Both the position numbers and the translations under genes were made by a program. The notes beneath the pieces are model-generated. The model was not told the origin of the DNA. It ran no database searches and saw only the letters and a list, made by a program, of their open reading frames with translations. 7,298 nt of DNA, taken from the NCBI GenBank assembly GCA_016194625.1, contig JACQBB010000241.1, positions 1 through 7,298 of the forward strand, written 5' to 3'. The DNA comes from Elusimicrobiota bacterium. GTDB lineage: Bacteria; Elusimicrobiota; Elusimicrobia; UBA1565; UBA9628. Shown one piece after another: positions 6,363 through 7,298 of the stretch. The number at the start of each line of letters is the position of its first letter. The first letter of the stretch is position 1.

Positions 6363-7062
6363 GGGCGGCCGCCTTCCTCACGGTGAGTTTCTCGATCGGC
6401 TTCTTGTACTGCAGTCCGGGCAGGACCATGTCCACGTAGATGCCCGGGGTGTGGATGTGGTCCGGGTGCAGGCCGCCGATCTCGACGAGCTGTTCGACCT
6501 CGGCGATCACGCAGGAGGCCGCGGTCGCCATGACCTGGTTGAAGTTGCGGGCGGTCTTGCGGTACTCCAGGTTGCCGAGCACGTCGCCCTTCCAGGCCTT
6601 GACCAGCGCGAAATCGGCCTTCAGGCCGCGCTCGAACACGTGCCAGCGGCCGTCGAACTGGCGCGTCTCCTTGCCCTCGGCCACGGGCGTGCCGTAGCCC
6701 GTCGGGGTGAAGAAGCCCGCGATGCCGGCGCCGCCGGCGCGGATGCGCTCGGCGAGCGTGCCCTGCGGGTTCCACTCGACCTGCACGCGGCCGTCCAGCG
6801 CCATCTCCTCGAAGGCCTTGCACTCGCCGCCGTAGGACATGATCATCTTCTTGACCTGCCCGTTGCGCAGGAGCGTGCCGATGCCGAAATCGTCGAGGCC
6901 GGCGTTGTTGGAGACGAGCGTCAGGCCCTTGGCGCCGTGCGCCAGGAGGGCGGCGAGCAGGTTCTCGGGGATGCCGCACACGCCGAACCCGCCGACCAGG
7001 ATGGTCGCCCCGTCGGGGATCTTCTTGACCGCTTCCGCGGCCGTGGAGACGGTCTTGTTCAT
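6355..7062 (-). CDS. scoA: 3-oxoacid CoA-transferase subunit A
   Basis: The alpha subunit, partner of the downstream scoB product in a heteromeric acetoacetate (3-oxoacid) CoA-transferase used to activate or release ketoacids in fatty-acid, ketone-body or amino-acid metabolism. Seen: 235 residues, full length, with the glycine-rich family signature [12 protein letters not shown] (about 24-35), then [45 protein letters not shown] and [16 protein letters not shown], all in the expected order. No Shine-Dalgarno precedes the ATG. A TAGAAT hexamer ends 6 bases before it, so a leaderless transcript is possible. The gene is separated from metK by a strong terminator, so scoAB should have its own promoter. 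There is no terminator between scoB and the sigma gene, so read-through into the sigma operon is possible. Confidence 0.94.
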   Translation of the reverse strand: MNKTVSTAAEAVKKIPDGATILVGGFGVCGIPENLLAALLAHGAKGLTLVSNNAGLDDFGIGTLLRNGQVKKMIMSYGGECKAFEEMALDGRVQVEWNPQGTLAERIRAGGAGIAGFFTPTGYGTPVAEGKETRQFDGRWHVFERGLKADFALVKAWKGDVLGNLEYRKTARNFNQVMATAASCVIAEVEQLVEIGGLHPDHIHTPGIYVDMVLPGLQYKKPIEKLTVRKAAAHV

Positions 7063-7068
7063 GACCGG

Positions 7069-7074
7069 ATTCTA
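7069..7074 (-). promoter_or_regulatory. Possible -10 hexamer for scoAB
   Basis: Minus strand TAGAAT, one mismatch from TATAAT, lies 6 bases before the scoA ATG in an AT-rich island inside GC-rich sequence and just beyond the metK terminator. No convincing -35 is visible 16-18 bases upstream. If used, the transcript would start at or beside the ATG. Confidence 0.35.
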
Positions 7075-7113
7075 CAATACTGCGCGGCGGACGGAGCGGC
7101 GCGCTCCCCGTCG

Positions 7114-7150
7114 AAAAGAAGAGCCCCGTCCGGGGTCCCGGACGGGGCTC
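7114..7150 (-). terminator. Rho-independent terminator of metK
   Basis: A perfect 13-bp inverted repeat (7121-7133 with 7138-7150; arm GAGCCCCGTCCGG) closes on a 4-base loop. On the minus strand it is followed by TTCTTTTC, a U-rich tail. It lies 19 bases past the metK stop. The plus-strand side ends in only TTT and then GC-rich sequence, so it acts for the minus strand. Confidence 0.9.
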
Positions 7151-7169
7151 TTTGCGGACGGCGCGGCGG

Positions 7170-7298
7170 TCAGGCGACCGCGAGCGCCTTCTTGGACTTC
7201 GCGCCCTTGCCGAGGACTTCCTCGCGCAGCGCTTCGGCCCGGTCCGTCTTCTCCCACTCGAAGCCCTTCTCGGTGCGGCCGAAGTGGCCGTACGCGGC
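7170..7298 (-). CDS. metK: S-adenosylmethionine synthetase, C-terminal fragment
   Basis: The last 42 residues of the enzyme that makes S-adenosylmethionine from ATP and methionine; the rest lies beyond the right edge. Seen: AAYGHFGRTEKGFEWEKTDRAEALREEVL, which matches the highly conserved MetK C-terminus (AAYGHFGR...WEKTD), followed by a short Lys/Ala-rich extension (GKGAKSKKALAVA) past the usual end. The stop is TGA at 7172-7170. It is followed by its own terminator, so it is transcriptionally separate from scoAB. Confidence 0.93.
   Translation of the reverse strand, partial: AAYGHFGRTEKGFEWEKTDRAEALREEVLGKGAKSKKALAVA

Noticed and set aside
7118..7153. The metK hairpin as a bidirectional terminator.
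   Set aside because: On the plus strand the tail is only three T's before GC-rich sequence, and no plus-strand gene approaches it.

Overview
The window is a GC-rich bacterial chromosome segment (nearly every codon ends in G or C). The signal peptide, membrane-anchored anti-sigma factor and secreted VIT/von Willebrand protein suggest a diderm (Gram-negative-type) organism. The sequence does not allow a confident phylum. There is no sign of phage, transposon, CRISPR or RNA genes.

Layout. The left end carries two plus-strand genes: the tail of an unidentified gene (to 109) and a polytopic membrane protein with a C-terminal beta-sandwich (125-1469). The latter is broken by an apparent single-base frameshift near 710-722. 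Everything to the right is on the minus strand. In order of transcription, from right to left, it comprises: the last 42 codons of metK (S-adenosylmethionine synthetase) and a strong intrinsic terminator; scoA and scoB (3-oxoacid CoA-transferase subunits, overlapping by 8 bp); an ECF sigma factor with a GTG start; its anti-sigma factor, coupled by a 4-bp ATGA overlap; and a 789-residue exported VIT/vWA protein. The last gene converges on the frameshifted gene with a 14-bp tail-to-tail overlap.

Main result. Two near-identical 30-bp blocks (24/30 identical) lie just upstream of the sigma gene (5667-5696) and of the VIT/vWA gene (3848-3877). Both read CGGGAACAT on the -35 side and GTCACA on the -10 side, with exactly 17 bases between GGAAC and GTC. 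This is the form of an ECF sigma promoter. The simplest reading is a self-contained envelope-response module: the sigma factor activates its own operon and the VIT/vWA gene, while the anti-sigma factor restrains it. The anti-sigma factor lacks the usual zinc ligands and has a long periplasmic part ending in a PrcB-like domain. The sigma promoter sits so close to the GTG codon, with no Shine-Dalgarno sequence, that its mRNA is probably leaderless. The VIT/vWA gene instead has an excellent Shine-Dalgarno in a very short leader. What the module senses, and what the VIT/vWA protein does, cannot be read from the sequence.
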